Notes: a model not told the origin generated them from the sequence alone. A stretch of 64,000 bases of DNA from Aphanothece hegewaldii CCALA 016 (GCF_003007785.1 NZ_PXOH01000017.1:1-64000); one strand, 5' to 3'; positions 1 to 7,791 are shown, counted from the stretch's first letter. Numbers and translations: made by a program.

Positions 1-2
1 GC

Positions 3-86
3 TCACAATTACTTAGCTATGTTAGTGATCGCAGCGATAACAATTTGGTTATGATTTATGTTTGCAGACACGCCCTAGTTTTCTGA
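3..86 (+). CDS. possible 3' end of a gene cut by the window edge
   Basis: Reading frame 3 is open from the first base of the window to a TGA at 84-86 and would encode 27 residues ending in RHALVF. There is no start in the window and no domain can be recognised in so short a tail. It could equally be a chance open frame; the frame-1 alternative ends at position 54. It lies before the perfect inverted repeat at 88-117, which would fit a gene end, but nothing else supports it. Confidence 0.2.
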   Translation, partial: SQLLSYVSDRSDNNLVMIYVCRHALVF

Positions 87-87
87 T

Positions 88-117
88 GAATTGTTAGTTA
101 TGAGAAGCTAACAATTC
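88..117. promoter_or_regulatory. perfect 10-bp inverted repeat
   Basis: GAATTGTTAG and CTAACAATTC form perfect 10-bp arms around a 10-nt loop. No T-run follows, so an intrinsic terminator is not the best reading. It lies 100 bp upstream of the gene at 218 and could be an operator or a structured leader or trailer. Confidence 0.4.
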
Positions 118-162
118 CTAAACGGCTGCTCCAGAGTCATCAAGTAAGTGAAACATCTTGGG

Positions 163-178
163 GGAAGTAATCACTTCC
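163..178 (+). promoter_or_regulatory. leader mini-hairpin upstream of gene 218
   Basis: GGAAGT-AATC-ACTTCC is a perfect 6-bp stem with a 4-nt loop, ending 39 nt before the start codon at 218. It is the first of a series of such hairpins placed 32-50 nt upstream of genes in the first 10 kb. Confidence 0.45.
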
Positions 179-217
179 TCCATTCCTTGTATATTTTGTT
201 TTTGAAGGAGTTATTTT

Positions 218-667
218 ATGGCGGTTGAACTCGTCTTCAATGCTGCACAGAACAAGTCATTTTCCGAGCTTTACCCTTTCCAGTTATTCCAAATAGTTGG
301 AAGTCATCACATTTATTGTAAGGTTAACGATCGCTATGCGAGAACGATTAGTCAAGAAACTTCCTTTGGACGACAGTTTAAACCTTCGGAGCCAGTCGTC
401 TTATTAATTCCTGAAACGGAAGAAGAATTAACAAGACGCTGTTCAAAAACTGCCTTTTCACTGATAGAAAAATACCTAAATGGCGGTATTCTCTCGCTTT
501 TAGAACTTTATCAGATCCGACATATGACTATTCAATTCGTAGCAGAAACACCTGTTAGAGAGGCGTTACAATGTTTCTCATCAGGCGGGACTGCCGAGGG
601 AATAAAAGAAGTTTATGGAATTGATATTAAGGAAACTCTTAAAGCCTATTTTATCGATGCAGAATGA
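218..667 (+). CDS. hypothetical protein, 149 aa
   Basis: An ATG start is preceded by GAAGGAG at a good distance, so the start is well supported. The product is 149 residues, soluble, without a signal peptide, membrane segment or motif I recognise. The N-terminal half is rich in aromatic residues and the C-terminal half looks helical (EGIKEVYGIDIKETLKAYF). It opens the series of small, separately led genes at the left of the window, each with its own strong ribosome binding site and mini-hairpin. By analogy with conjugative leading regions it may act early in a new host, but that is inference only. Confidence 0.7.
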   Translation: MAVELVFNAAQNKSFSELYPFQLFQIVGSHHIYCKVNDRYARTISQETSFGRQFKPSEPVVLLIPETEEELTRRCSKTAFSLIEKYLNGGILSLLELYQIRHMTIQFVAETPVREALQCFSSGGTAEGIKEVYGIDIKETLKAYFIDAE

Positions 668-728
668 CGAGTTAATTTAAAAAAAATGGCTAGTGTCAAT
701 AACTACTTATTTCTCAACCAGAAACAAG

Positions 729-744
729 AAAAGCTTGCGCTTTT
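729..744 (+). promoter_or_regulatory. leader mini-hairpin upstream of gene 785
   Basis: AAAAGC-TTGC-GCTTTT is a perfect 6-bp stem, 40 nt upstream of the ATG at 785. The core GAAAAGCTTGCGCTT is repeated at 1170-1184 before the next gene. Confidence 0.45.
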
Positions 745-784
745 TAAGAAAATGTACTAATAAACGCTACGTGCAAGGTTTTTG

Positions 785-1087
785 ATGATTAAATATCTAA
801 AATATTTTCTTGTCTTAATCATGTTGCTGCCTAGTAACGCAGTCGCTCAAAATACACCATCGACTATTGACACACTCAATTCTCAGTTTTACTGGTTATT
901 GCGAATCTATCTGGATAGTCCTTGTCAGGCATCTATTCCCGTGACAACCCCTAAGCGAACTTTTACTGTAGAGCGATCGCAACTGCTCCAATCCCTTCGT
1001 TACATTTATGGCGAAATAGAACGAAGTCAACCTAGCTCTAATCCAGTTCCTTTAGAAGAATTGCTACAAAAGGAATGCCGTAACTAA
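785..1087 (+). CDS. small exported protein, about 100 aa
   Basis: The protein starts with a clear Sec-type signal peptide: a lysine-containing N-terminus, then a hydrophobic stretch (FLVLIMLLP), then a likely cleavage site after NAVAQ. The mature part is about 80 residues with two cysteines (SPCQAS and KECRN), which could form one disulfide in the periplasm. A TTG immediately before the ATG is in frame; I prefer the ATG at 785. No family is recognised. The gene has its own leader hairpin and is probably a separate unit. Confidence 0.65.
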   Translation: MIKYLKYFLVLIMLLPSNAVAQNTPSTIDTLNSQFYWLLRIYLDSPCQASIPVTTPKRTFTVERSQLLQSLRYIYGEIERSQPSSNPVPLEELLQKECRN

Positions 1088-1127
1088 TATTCTTAATCGT
1101 GAAAGAGGAGGACTAAAATCTTCCTCT

Positions 1128-1145
1128 ATGACTTTCAAAAGTCAT
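1128..1145 (+). terminator. possible terminator after gene 785
   Basis: ATGACTTT-CA-AAAGTCAT is a perfect 8-bp inverted repeat about 40 bp beyond the stop codon, followed by the pyrimidine-rich CTTTCTTCATTT. The tail is not a pure T-run, so termination is plausible but weak. Confidence 0.35.
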
Positions 1146-1172
1146 CTTTCTTCATTTGTCAGGCTCTTTGAA

Positions 1173-1184
1173 AAGCTTGCGCTT
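1173..1184 (+). promoter_or_regulatory. leader mini-hairpin upstream of gene 1219
   Basis: AAGC-TTGC-GCTT is a perfect short stem ending 34 nt before the start at 1219. Sequence and loop are identical to the core of the hairpin at 729-744. Confidence 0.45.
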
Positions 1185-1218
1185 ATTGATTAGATAGTTA
1201 TTAATTGAAGGCGTATTT

Positions 1219-1659
1219 ATGAATCTAGATCCGCATCTTTTTTCACTGCTCAATAATCTGTGGATAAGTGTTAGAGCTATTTTTAGCAGGGATGGTCAAT
1301 TGGCTCATGTTGGACTAATAAATAGTCCAAATCATTCAAAAATAGTTCTGCTAGATAACATTCCTAAAGAACAAATCGGTCGGTTCATGGAAGAATTGAT
1401 CGAACGATTCAGGGCGCATACCGTGATTACGATTGCTGAGGCTTGGATGACCGAACATCCACTTAATCAGGAACGATTTGAGGATAACGCTCCAGCTAGA
1501 ATTGAAATCGTCTCCATCATCATTCAATCTAAAGATGGGTGCTGGATTAGTTCAACGCCAATTACTCGTCCTGAACTGGCGATCGTTCATGAACCGTTCG
1601 TTTATATACCGTCTTTAGCTGGTAATTTTGCAATTCGTTTTCCGGCTAATAATAATTAA
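1219..1659 (+). CDS. hypothetical protein, 146 aa
   Basis: The ATG start is preceded by GAAGGCG at a suitable spacing. The product is a soluble protein of 146 residues. Its alternation of charged and hydrophobic residues (RFMEELIERFRAH) suggests a compact alpha/beta fold. The segment with AEAWMTEHP and the following IEIVSIIIQSKDG recalls small conserved phage and plasmid proteins, but I cannot name the family. It is the last gene before the IS at 1733, which inserted about 70 bp beyond its stop codon and left it intact. Confidence 0.65.
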   Translation: MNLDPHLFSLLNNLWISVRAIFSRDGQLAHVGLINSPNHSKIVLLDNIPKEQIGRFMEELIERFRAHTVITIAEAWMTEHPLNQERFEDNAPARIEIVSIIIQSKDGCWISSTPITRPELAIVHEPFVYIPSLAGNFAIRFPANNN

Positions 1660-1732
1660 ATTTAATTATTGACTAATGAGGAATATTTGTCTTTTCTCAT
1701 TAGCTTTAGTTAATTTATAGTTGGCTGACTAC

Positions 1733-3402
1733 TAGGGTGTTGACTTTGTGGAGTAAAACTTCTAAAGTTTTCATGCACTTTTTATGTCATTTCTAGGCTG
1801 CCGAAAATAAAGTTTTTCGTTTTGAGAGCATTGACTGTTCAAAAACTTGCTCTATCCATTCTTCAAGATCAATACCTCGAATAGTTTCCAAAGCATTCTT
1901 AACAACATCTGTTGTTAAATTCATAGTAGATAAAGGAATTGTGAGCAGCATTTGTCTCAAATCTTTGAGAGGACAACGAGAGGAAAAGTGTTTATATTTT
2001 CCAAAGATAGATTCAAGAACATCTGTAGTGGCTAAAACGGGTTTCTCCGTTTTTAGATGACTAATTTCTTGAGAAATATACTTAACAATTTTCTCTTGAA
2101 ACTCCAGCAAATTATCAGGAATTATCCTTGAAATAATTTGATTGTTGAATTTTTCCAGCGATTGTTGATTGAATCCATCGATTTTGACTTGAGTTTCTAA
2201 ACTTCGAGTCAAAAAGACCATAAGTTCCCAGCTTTTTAGAGACTCTTCATAATTAATTAACCAGAATAATTTCTCTTTTAATCGTTGATAAATTACTTTG
2301 ACATTAGCTTGAGGCATTAGTTTGACAATCACCTCAAGAGGCGCATTTAATAGTTGTTTTCCCCAATTCACTAATCGCTCTATATTAAAATAACGACACT
2401 GGCTTCTTTGAGATGGAGGGGATAAAAAAGCCAATTCAGTTTGTTGTAGTTTTAAACGACATTTATGGCAAAAGAAAAGGAATTTTTGATAAGTTTCATC
2501 TTGACTTAATTGTTGTTTGAGAAAATTAGACATCGCATGAGTAACATCATAAGTGTAAATTACTTCTGGATGATTTTTTTGATACAATTGAATTCCTTTT
2601 TTTAGATTACTTCCGTGATCTCCTAAAATTTGTTGAGGGATTCCTACTTCATTGCTTAACAGTTCGAGTTTTTCTTGAATAAATTCTCCTGTGGCTGTTG
2701 CCGTCACTTCAAGGCTTAAAATTTCTCCATCTGTATGTTTTAAGGCTCTTTTCTCTTGAACAATGACTTCTTGATACTTCTCAAGAGTTACTCCATAGAC
2801 AATCATGGCTTTTTCTTGACCTAGTTCAAGGGTTAAATCTACGATAAAAATCCAATCATCTCGCTTTTCTTTTTCCCTTGAAAGTTCGTACAAGCCGACT
2901 CTTGCGACCCATTTTCTAATACTACTAAAATGAGGGGAGTCTACCTCAAAGTTTTCACTTAATAATCTCATTGTTGTTGAGACAGAACGATAACTATTTC
3001 CTCCATAGATTACCTGTTGGACTGAGATCTGTATAGTTTGAATTGTATAATGATGACCTATAGCTATCAGCGGTATTACTTTCTGGAATTTAGAAGAAGA
3101 TTTGTCAGTTTTTTTGACTTTTTCTAGTTCTCTTTCCAGTTCTCTAACTTTTTTTCCAGCTTTTTTAGCTTGTTCTTTCCACTGCTCTCTACTTTTCTCT
3201 AAATCTCGAATTTTTTGCTCAAATCCTCTTAATTTATCCTGTTTTTCTAAAGCTTTATTCTTCCAGTTATCCCGACTGCTTTTAAAATACCGAGCCAAAC
3301 GACTAGGGGACATTTTATACTGTTTTTTTAACAATGGCTTTGTTTTGTCATAAATACTGCAAGATAATTTTCTCTGTTTTTTTCCGCAAAGTCAACACCC
3401 TA
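1733..3402. mobile_element. complete 1670-bp insertion sequence with 9-bp target duplication
   Basis: Near-identical terminal inverted repeats are visible: TAGGGTGTTGACTTTG at 1733 and its complement ending at 3402. The match continues with two mismatches over about 26 bp. The element is flanked by a 9-bp direct repeat GCTGACTAC (1724-1732 and 3403-3411), which is the target duplication. One transposase gene fills the interior on the minus strand. The intact ends, exact duplication and uninterrupted transposase suggest recent insertion. The family is not assigned; 9-bp duplications occur in several DDE families. Confidence 0.9.
1793..3334 (-). CDS. DDE-type transposase of the IS
   Basis: This 513-residue protein fills the IS. 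Residues 1-75 form a highly charged coiled coil rich in Lys, Glu and Arg. Candidate acidic catalytic residues are the Asp in IFIVDLTLELG, the Asp in ILGDHGSNLKKG and the Glu in VLESIFGKYKHF, in the order D-D-E expected of a retroviral-integrase-fold transposase. A possible zinc pair CHKCR lies between the second Asp and the Glu. The reading frame is uninterrupted, so the element may be active. I recognise the style from cyanobacterial insertion sequences but cannot place it in an IS family. Confidence 0.8.
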   Translation of the reverse strand: MLKKQYKMSPSRLARYFKSSRDNWKNKALEKQDKLRGFEQKIRDLEKSREQWKEQAKKAGKKVRELERELEKVKKTDKSSSKFQKVIPLIAIGHHYTIQTIQISVQQVIYGGNSYRSVSTTMRLLSENFEVDSPHFSSIRKWVARVGLYELSREKEKRDDWIFIVDLTLELGQEKAMIVYGVTLEKYQEVIVQEKRALKHTDGEILSLEVTATATGEFIQEKLELLSNEVGIPQQILGDHGSNLKKGIQLYQKNHPEVIYTYDVTHAMSNFLKQQLSQDETYQKFLFFCHKCRLKLQQTELAFLSPPSQRSQCRYFNIERLVNWGKQLLNAPLEVIVKLMPQANVKVIYQRLKEKLFWLINYEESLKSWELMVFLTRSLETQVKIDGFNQQSLEKFNNQIISRIIPDNLLEFQEKIVKYISQEISHLKTEKPVLATTDVLESIFGKYKHFSSRCPLKDLRQMLLTIPLSTMNLTTDVVKNALETIRGIDLEEWIEQVFEQSMLSKRKTLFSAA

Positions 3403-3451
3403 GCTGACTACTGCTGCTTTCTGATTTAAAAAATTTCTTGAGGTAAAACGC

Positions 3452-3583
3452 ATGAATAACGAGAATCAGCATTATTTATTTATTGCCAAAACTTTCCATG
3501 TTATTTTCTATATCGAAGATGGCGTGGATGATGGGCTTCGGAATAAAATGGTAGAGTTTTTAGATATTGTTTGGAAACTTTAA
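3452..3583 (+). CDS. small hypothetical protein, 43 aa
   Basis: A short open frame with a good ribosome binding site (TGAGG) before the ATG. Its first five residues (MNNEN) and about 25 bp of leader resemble those of the gene at 7827, suggesting a shared or duplicated translation start region. The product ends in FLDIVWKL and contains EDGVDDG. It lies just right of the IS target site, so the IS may have separated it from its promoter. Confidence 0.4.
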   Translation: MNNENQHYLFIAKTFHVIFYIEDGVDDGLRNKMVEFLDIVWKL

Positions 3584-3631
3584 AACGCAGTATCAATAAG
3601 CTAATTTAATCGGTATTTTTCGATTTTATTT

Positions 3632-3645
3632 AATGCTCGCGCATT
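3632..3645 (+). promoter_or_regulatory. leader mini-hairpin upstream of ardC-like gene
   Basis: AATGC-TCGC-GCATT is a perfect 5-bp stem with a 4-nt loop, 42 nt before the start codon at 3688. Confidence 0.45.
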
Positions 3646-3687
3646 TTCTAAAAGTAGCTTTCTATACGAGTTACAGGAGTTACTTTT

Positions 3688-4500
3688 ATGGTAGCAGTAG
3701 CACCGTTAAAATCTCAGGAGGCTCTAGCAAAACTAGAGCAGGGGCTTACAGATTTATTAGCTTCTGGCGATTGGCAAAAATATCTCAAATTCCAGTCATC
3801 CTTCCATCATTACAGTTTCAACAATTCTTTGCTCATTATGATTCAATGTCCCATTGCAACTCGCGTCATGGGCTATCAACAATGGTTATCTTTTGGGCGA
3901 CAAGTTCGTAAAGGGGAGAAAGCGATCTCTATTCTCGCACCGCTCAAGCAAAAAATTGAGAAGGAAGACGGTTCCGATCCGAGCTATCGACTCGCTGGTT
4001 TTAAAATAGCCAATGTCTTCGATATCTCTCAAACAGAGGGCGAACCCTTACCAACGATCGCATCCCTCTTGGTCGGTGATGATCGAGGTTTGGTTAATAA
4101 ATTAGCTGATTTTACTCGTTGGATGAATATCTCTTTGCAATTTGAGAAATTATCTTCAGCCAACGGATATTGTCGATTTAATGCTGATGGGACAATTGTG
4201 ATCGTTGTTGATTCTAGACTCTCTCCCCGGCAAACGGCTAAAACTCTAACCCATGAATTAGCTCATGCTTTGATGCACGATTACACAACCTACAGCCAGC
4301 ATAACGGACTGTCGGTTTGTGAACTTGAAGCCGAATCCGTCGCTCATGTAGTTCTGGATCGTTTTGGCTTGGATACCAGTGAGTACAGTTATGGCTACAT
4401 CTGTTCTTGGGCTAAAAAGGAAGCGATCGCTATCCTTAAAAGTTCTGGGGCTAAGATTCAGCAGGCGGCACAGCGTATCATCGACTGGATTGAACGTTGA
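3688..4500 (+). CDS. ArdC-like antirestriction protein / zinc metallopeptidase
   Basis: Residues 1-125 resemble the ArdC N-terminal single-stranded-DNA-binding domain (DUF1738 type), with the characteristic run MIQCPIATRVMGYQQW and a lysine-rich turn. Residues 130-270 form an ImmA/IrrE-like metallopeptidase domain: His189-Glu190-x-x-His193 in THELAHALMH, then CELEAESVAHVV around 211-222 supplying the third zinc ligand. ArdC proteins protect incoming plasmid DNA from restriction during conjugation. The start has AGGAG eight bases upstream. Neighbouring ssb and RNA ligase genes fit an early-entry role. The length is typical of the shorter cyanobacterial members. Confidence 0.85.
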   Translation: MVAVAPLKSQEALAKLEQGLTDLLASGDWQKYLKFQSSFHHYSFNNSLLIMIQCPIATRVMGYQQWLSFGRQVRKGEKAISILAPLKQKIEKEDGSDPSYRLAGFKIANVFDISQTEGEPLPTIASLLVGDDRGLVNKLADFTRWMNISLQFEKLSSANGYCRFNADGTIVIVVDSRLSPRQTAKTLTHELAHALMHDYTTYSQHNGLSVCELEAESVAHVVLDRFGLDTSEYSYGYICSWAKKEAIAILKSSGAKIQQAAQRIIDWIER

Positions 4501-4598
4501 CTCCTGAATTCCCTTCGTCTCCGATGCCTTTTAATTCCGTTTGTGAATTATCAGGCAATTATACAGTTGAATTTTCATCTACTAAAAAGGACAAAAAA

Positions 4599-4742
4599 AT
4601 GAGTAACAAATCTTACGAAACTCTTGAATATTTTTTAGCACATTATCGGCTTCAGTTTCACTATACTGTCAAACCAAAAGCAAAATATGTTCTACAAAAA
4701 CATATTTACAAGCTTGAAGTAATGTTAGAAAATTTTAGCTAA
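4599..4742 (+). CDS. small hypothetical protein, 47 aa
   Basis: The frame is open from a TTG that overlaps the ardC-like stop, but the best start is the ATG at 4599, preceded by AAAAAGGAC. The product is 47 residues, basic and aromatic-rich (HYRLQFHYTVKPKAKY), with no recognised family. It is co-directional with the ardC-like gene and followed by a strong terminator hairpin, so it is probably the last gene of that unit. Confidence 0.45.
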   Translation: MSNKSYETLEYFLAHYRLQFHYTVKPKAKYVLQKHIYKLEVMLENFS

Positions 4743-4754
4743 GATATTCTTAGG

Positions 4755-4808
4755 ATTATTGCTTTACTCAACACAAAAGTTGTGATAATCTAAAGCAATA
4801 ATTCTTTT
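4755..4808 (+). terminator. rho-independent terminator after the ardC-like unit
   Basis: ATTATTGCTTTA (4755-4766) pairs perfectly with TAAAGCAATAAT (4791-4802). The loop can pair further, and the stem is followed by TCTTTTT. It separates the ardC-like unit from the gene at 4851. Confidence 0.75.
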
Positions 4809-4850
4809 TAAAAATTGTGCTAAATCACGGACTAAGTATTGGCTTAACAT

Positions 4851-5297
4851 ATGATCAAATACAGCATAAAAAGGCAGTACCGAAGACCAATTCCTGCTAA
4901 CTATCATCTGACTGATTTCAAGCTATTGGAAATATTTCGTCAAGCTGTAGTGGAAGCCTATTATTTGAAGAATCAAGAACCCACTTGTCTGATACTGCTA
5001 ATACTGAATCATCCTGCTTCCCAAAAGCCTTTAATTAATTTAATGAGAGTCATTTTTAATCAGACTGCTAAATCAAATCTAAATTATCTGATCTTCAGGC
5101 AGGTAATTTCATCTCAGTTAGCTCGGAGACTGTTGGCTGTTAGCATCATAGAGCTTGTTCGGCAATATGATTTCTCTGAGGGTAAAGCTCAATTAGTCGC
5201 GGATGAAATGATTAATTTTATTACTCAAGTCATTAAAGTAGTTGCTCAAGACATTATCGAAATTATTAGAAACGAGTCATTCAAAATTGTTCAATAG
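4851..5297 (+). CDS. hypothetical protein, 148 aa
   Basis: A soluble, basic N-terminus (KYSIKRQYRRP) is followed by a mainly helical body. No signal peptide or domain is recognised. The ribosome binding site is poor, and the ATG at 4851 is taken because it is the first in the frame. The gene starts the run 4851-7131 that ends in the RNA ligase. No function can be given. Confidence 0.55.
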   Translation: MIKYSIKRQYRRPIPANYHLTDFKLLEIFRQAVVEAYYLKNQEPTCLILLILNHPASQKPLINLMRVIFNQTAKSNLNYLIFRQVISSQLARRLLAVSIIELVRQYDFSEGKAQLVADEMINFITQVIKVVAQDIIEIIRNESFKIVQ

Positions 5298-5302
5298 CCT
5301 AT

Positions 5303-5316
5303 CTGCGATCGCGCAG
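5303..5316 (+). promoter_or_regulatory. leader mini-hairpin upstream of gene 5366
   Basis: CTGCG-ATCG-CGCAG is a perfect 5-bp stem 49 nt before the start at 5366. It overlaps a HIP1-like core, so it could be a HIP1 variant rather than a dedicated signal. Confidence 0.35.
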
Positions 5317-5365
5317 GATCGAGCATACTTTGAGACTCGCTTTGTTCATTAGGACTTTTAAACAA

Positions 5366-5713
5366 ATGAGTAAAAACTATCCGCTCAGTAATACATCAAT
5401 TAATTTAGCTTTAGTCAACTGGCTAGGAGATAAGAAGTTAGTCAGATGGTTGCAAGATAAATGGCAACAAGACGATCTTGAATCTGAACAAAAGATCGAA
5501 GATGCTTTAACGCTTCTCCAATCTCGTCTATCATCAAATCTCAGTCAAAGTCAAATCATTTTAGTTCCAATTCATCAATCAACTTTTTTAATCGGCTTTG
5601 ATTCCCAAAACTTACTTTTGTGGACGCAGCAAACAGAGAAAGTTGGTAGTGCTGTTTTACATACAATTTCCTATTGGAACAAATCAGTTTTTCACTATCT
5701 AGGAGATGAGTGA
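5366..5713 (+). CDS. hypothetical protein, 115 aa
   Basis: The ATG at 5366 with AGGAC upstream is preferred over the in-frame ATG at 5330, which would overlap the leader hairpin region. The product is about 115 residues with a predicted helical N-terminal half (KKLVRWLQDKWQQDD) and a beta-rich C-terminal half. No family is recognised. Its stop overlaps the start of the next gene by 8 bp, so the two are probably translationally coupled. Confidence 0.55.
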   Translation: MSKNYPLSNTSINLALVNWLGDKKLVRWLQDKWQQDDLESEQKIEDALTLLQSRLSSNLSQSQIILVPIHQSTFLIGFDSQNLLLWTQQTEKVGSAVLHTISYWNKSVFHYLGDE

Positions 5714-5999
5714 TGAGTCAAACTTCTTTTTGGTTTCGTTACAATTCTCCTGCTACGATTCCGAACAAGTTCAAAAGTTATTTCAAGTTTTGCATAATGT
5801 TGGTGTTCAAAATCAAGAGGCGATCATAGAAGATTGGATGGGTTCGGAAGGTGATGGCTGCACCGAGCCACTTTACTTCGTCTTCTTACAAAATGTTAAA
5901 GCAAATATCGAGCTTTTTAAACAAATCTCTGGACAAGTTAACGCTGAACTATCCCATTTGCAAGAAACGATTAGCAGTCCTGTTATCTATCCTGATTAA
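5706..5999 (+). CDS. hypothetical protein, 97 aa
   Basis: The start overlaps the preceding gene's end (ATGAGTGATG), and the upstream AGGAGATG supplies a ribosome binding site. The acidic product contains QKLFQVLHNVGVQNQEAI, suggesting a small alpha/beta fold. No family is recognised. The RNA ligase start lies 13 bp beyond its stop, so 5366-7131 is probably one operon. Confidence 0.5.
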   Translation: MSDESNFFLVSLQFSCYDSEQVQKLFQVLHNVGVQNQEAIIEDWMGSEGDGCTEPLYFVFLQNVKANIELFKQISGQVNAELSHLQETISSPVIYPD

Positions 6000-6012
6000 A
6001 TTTTCAAAAATT

Positions 6013-7131
6013 ATGAAACATTTTGCCAGAATTGTAAATTTTACAACTCTATACCAACATTTACTTGAAGAAGTCAAAAACGGAAACGTTTACGAAATTC
6101 AACAAGACAATCTATCTTTGTTCTGCTACACAAACCATTGTGTATACAATCGTTTGTGGAACGAATGGAACATCTTAGCCAGAGGATTAATTATTGATCG
6201 CGCTACCCAAAAAGTCATCGCTACTCCTTTTTCTAAATTCTTCAATTATGGGGAACTCTCAGATTTATTACCTGATCAGCCATTTGATGTTTATGAAAAG
6301 TTAGATGGCAGCTTAGGAATTGCCTACTACTATCAGGATAACTGGTATATCGCCACGAAAGGCTCGTTCGATTCAGCACAGGCAATCTGGGGAACTCAAA
6401 AGATACAATCGTTAGATAAATCATTTTTAGAACCAGGAACAACTTATTTATTTGAATTAGTTTATTCTGATAATCAGATTGTCATTAAATACTCTTTTTC
6501 AGGTTTAGTGCTACTAAGTGCTTACTCTGTTGATGGGGAGGAATTATCCTATGATTATTTATCTAAGTTAGCTGAAAAACTTAATATAAATATCGTCCAA
6601 AAACTCGATACTCATTCTATCGATGCTGTTTTACAACAAGCCGTCTTATTAGATAGGAACTCTGAGGGATTTGTCCTACACTTTACGAATGGTCTTAGAC
6701 TAAAAATCAAAGGGAGCGAATATTGCCGTATTCATAAGTTAATTTCAGGCGTTACTCCTTTAGGAATTTGGAAATGTCTAAAAGATGGGGACGATCTAGA
6801 ACTTTTCAGACAGGAGATACCTGAAGAGTTTTGGCCTGATTTTGATCAAATTCATCAACTCTTAGTCAAGGAATTTAGTCAAGTAGTAAGCCAAATTGAA
6901 ATCTACCATCAACAATACATCGATCTTTCAGATAAAGAGCTAGGTCTTAGACTTAACACTCTTTCTGATTTGGCTAAGAAATTTATTTTCTATCGTCGCA
7001 AAGATGGTGAGCTTTGGTATCGCTCGTCCAAAGTTAAAGAGAAATTATTTGCTCTGATCCGACCCACTGATAACTATTTAGATTTTTACTCAGAAAGTCG
7101 AAAATTAAAACAAGTACAATTGGAAAATTAG
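6013..7131 (+). CDS. T4 Rnl1-like RNA ligase
   Basis: The protein shows the nucleotidyltransferase motif order of RNA ligases. Motif I is EKLDGS with the adenylated lysine at residue 96. ARGLIID upstream is the conserved Rnl1-type arginine-glycine element. Motif IV is SEGFVLHF and motif V is LRLKIKG. It would seal 5'-phosphate and 3'-hydroxyl RNA ends using ATP. T4 Rnl1 repairs tRNA cut by host anticodon nucleases, so an anti-defence role on this plasmid is a fair inference. Length (372 aa) matches Rnl1 (374). The start at 6013 is chosen because the longer frame from 5851 overlaps the previous gene. Confidence 0.85.
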   Translation: MKHFARIVNFTTLYQHLLEEVKNGNVYEIQQDNLSLFCYTNHCVYNRLWNEWNILARGLIIDRATQKVIATPFSKFFNYGELSDLLPDQPFDVYEKLDGSLGIAYYYQDNWYIATKGSFDSAQAIWGTQKIQSLDKSFLEPGTTYLFELVYSDNQIVIKYSFSGLVLLSAYSVDGEELSYDYLSKLAEKLNINIVQKLDTHSIDAVLQQAVLLDRNSEGFVLHFTNGLRLKIKGSEYCRIHKLISGVTPLGIWKCLKDGDDLELFRQEIPEEFWPDFDQIHQLLVKEFSQVVSQIEIYHQQYIDLSDKELGLRLNTLSDLAKKFIFYRRKDGELWYRSSKVKEKLFALIRPTDNYLDFYSESRKLKQVQLEN

Positions 7132-7212
7132 AAGTTTTTAAGATCTTAAGGTAGTGTGACAACCTTTTTCAAGTCAGACAACTTTTCCTGTTGGGTTTAA
7201 CAAATTTTTCTA

Positions 7213-7227
7213 GCTGCTTTCCGCAGC
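7213..7227 (+). promoter_or_regulatory. leader mini-hairpin upstream of ssb
   Basis: GCTGC-TTTCC-GCAGC is a perfect 5-bp stem ending 34 nt before the ssb start at 7262. The same CTGC/GCAG stem appears before the genes at 8191, 9381 and 9888 with different loops. Confidence 0.5.
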
Positions 7228-7261
7228 GAATTTGATTGAATAAATTAATAGGAGATTTATC

Positions 7262-7729
7262 ATGATTAATAAAATTTCTGTCACTGGCAACATTTCTAAA
7301 ATTATCAAAAATGGTGTTGTTTCCATTCTCCTTGCTCGACATGAAGAGATACAAAAAGTATTGACAAATATGGACAGCCTTGTTTTTAGATCTCTTGTTA
7401 TAACCCAAAGTCTTCAGGTATTGAAGGCTGTCCATATTTGTCTATTTTCCATTTAGGAGTTTGAGAAAAAAGGAGAAATGAAGGAAAAGACTGGCTTTAT
7501 TTGGGTTAAGACATCTCAGAAAGTGTTTGAGAAACAATCCCTAAAAGTGGGTGATCTTATTAAAGCAGAGGGAAGACTATCAGGAGGTCAGTACCAAGAC
7601 AAAAATGGTAACTGGCAAAATAATCTTTGTGTTTTCGCTTTTTCTGTAGTTTTTTATAGTGAACAGGAAGAAGTAGAAGAAGCCTTACCAACTCCTGACG
7701 CGCCTGATTCTGATGAAATAGGTTTCTAG
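7262..7729 (+). pseudogene. ssb: single-stranded DNA-binding protein gene split by a palindromic insertion
   Basis: The N-terminal piece (7262-7345, MINKISVTGNISKIIKNG) and the C-terminal piece (from 7478, KTGFIWVKTSQKVFEKQS, then LKVGDLIKAEGRLSGGQYQD) together match an SSB OB fold. It ends in the acidic tip DSDEIGF that in SSBs recruits partners. An 80-bp palindrome (7363-7442) lies between them. Both pieces share one reading frame, but a single TAG at 7454-7456 just after the insertion stops translation. AAAAAAGGAGAA before the ATG at 7478 could restart the C-terminal half as a separate 83-residue protein. Whether two fragments, read-through or no protein is made cannot be seen. Confidence 0.7.
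7363..7442. repeat. 80-bp palindromic element, copy 1 (in ssb)
   Basis: GACAAATATGGACAGCCTT (7363-7381) is perfectly repeated in inverted orientation at 7424-7442, enclosing 42 bp. Total length is 80 bp, the same as five other copies in the window. Read on the + strand it encodes TNMDSL at the left arm and AVHIC at the right arm, the same peptides as the topA copy. Confidence 0.9.
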
Positions 7730-7780
7730 ATAAATTGCAGAAAGCTCACTTTCTAAAGTGGATTTTTCTACTTTTTTTCG

Positions 7781-7791
7781 ACTGACTCAGT
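7781..7791 (+). promoter_or_regulatory. leader mini-hairpin upstream of gene 7827
   Basis: ACTG-ACT-CAGT is a short perfect stem 35 nt before the start at 7827. Alone it would be unremarkable; its position matches the other leader hairpins. Confidence 0.3.
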
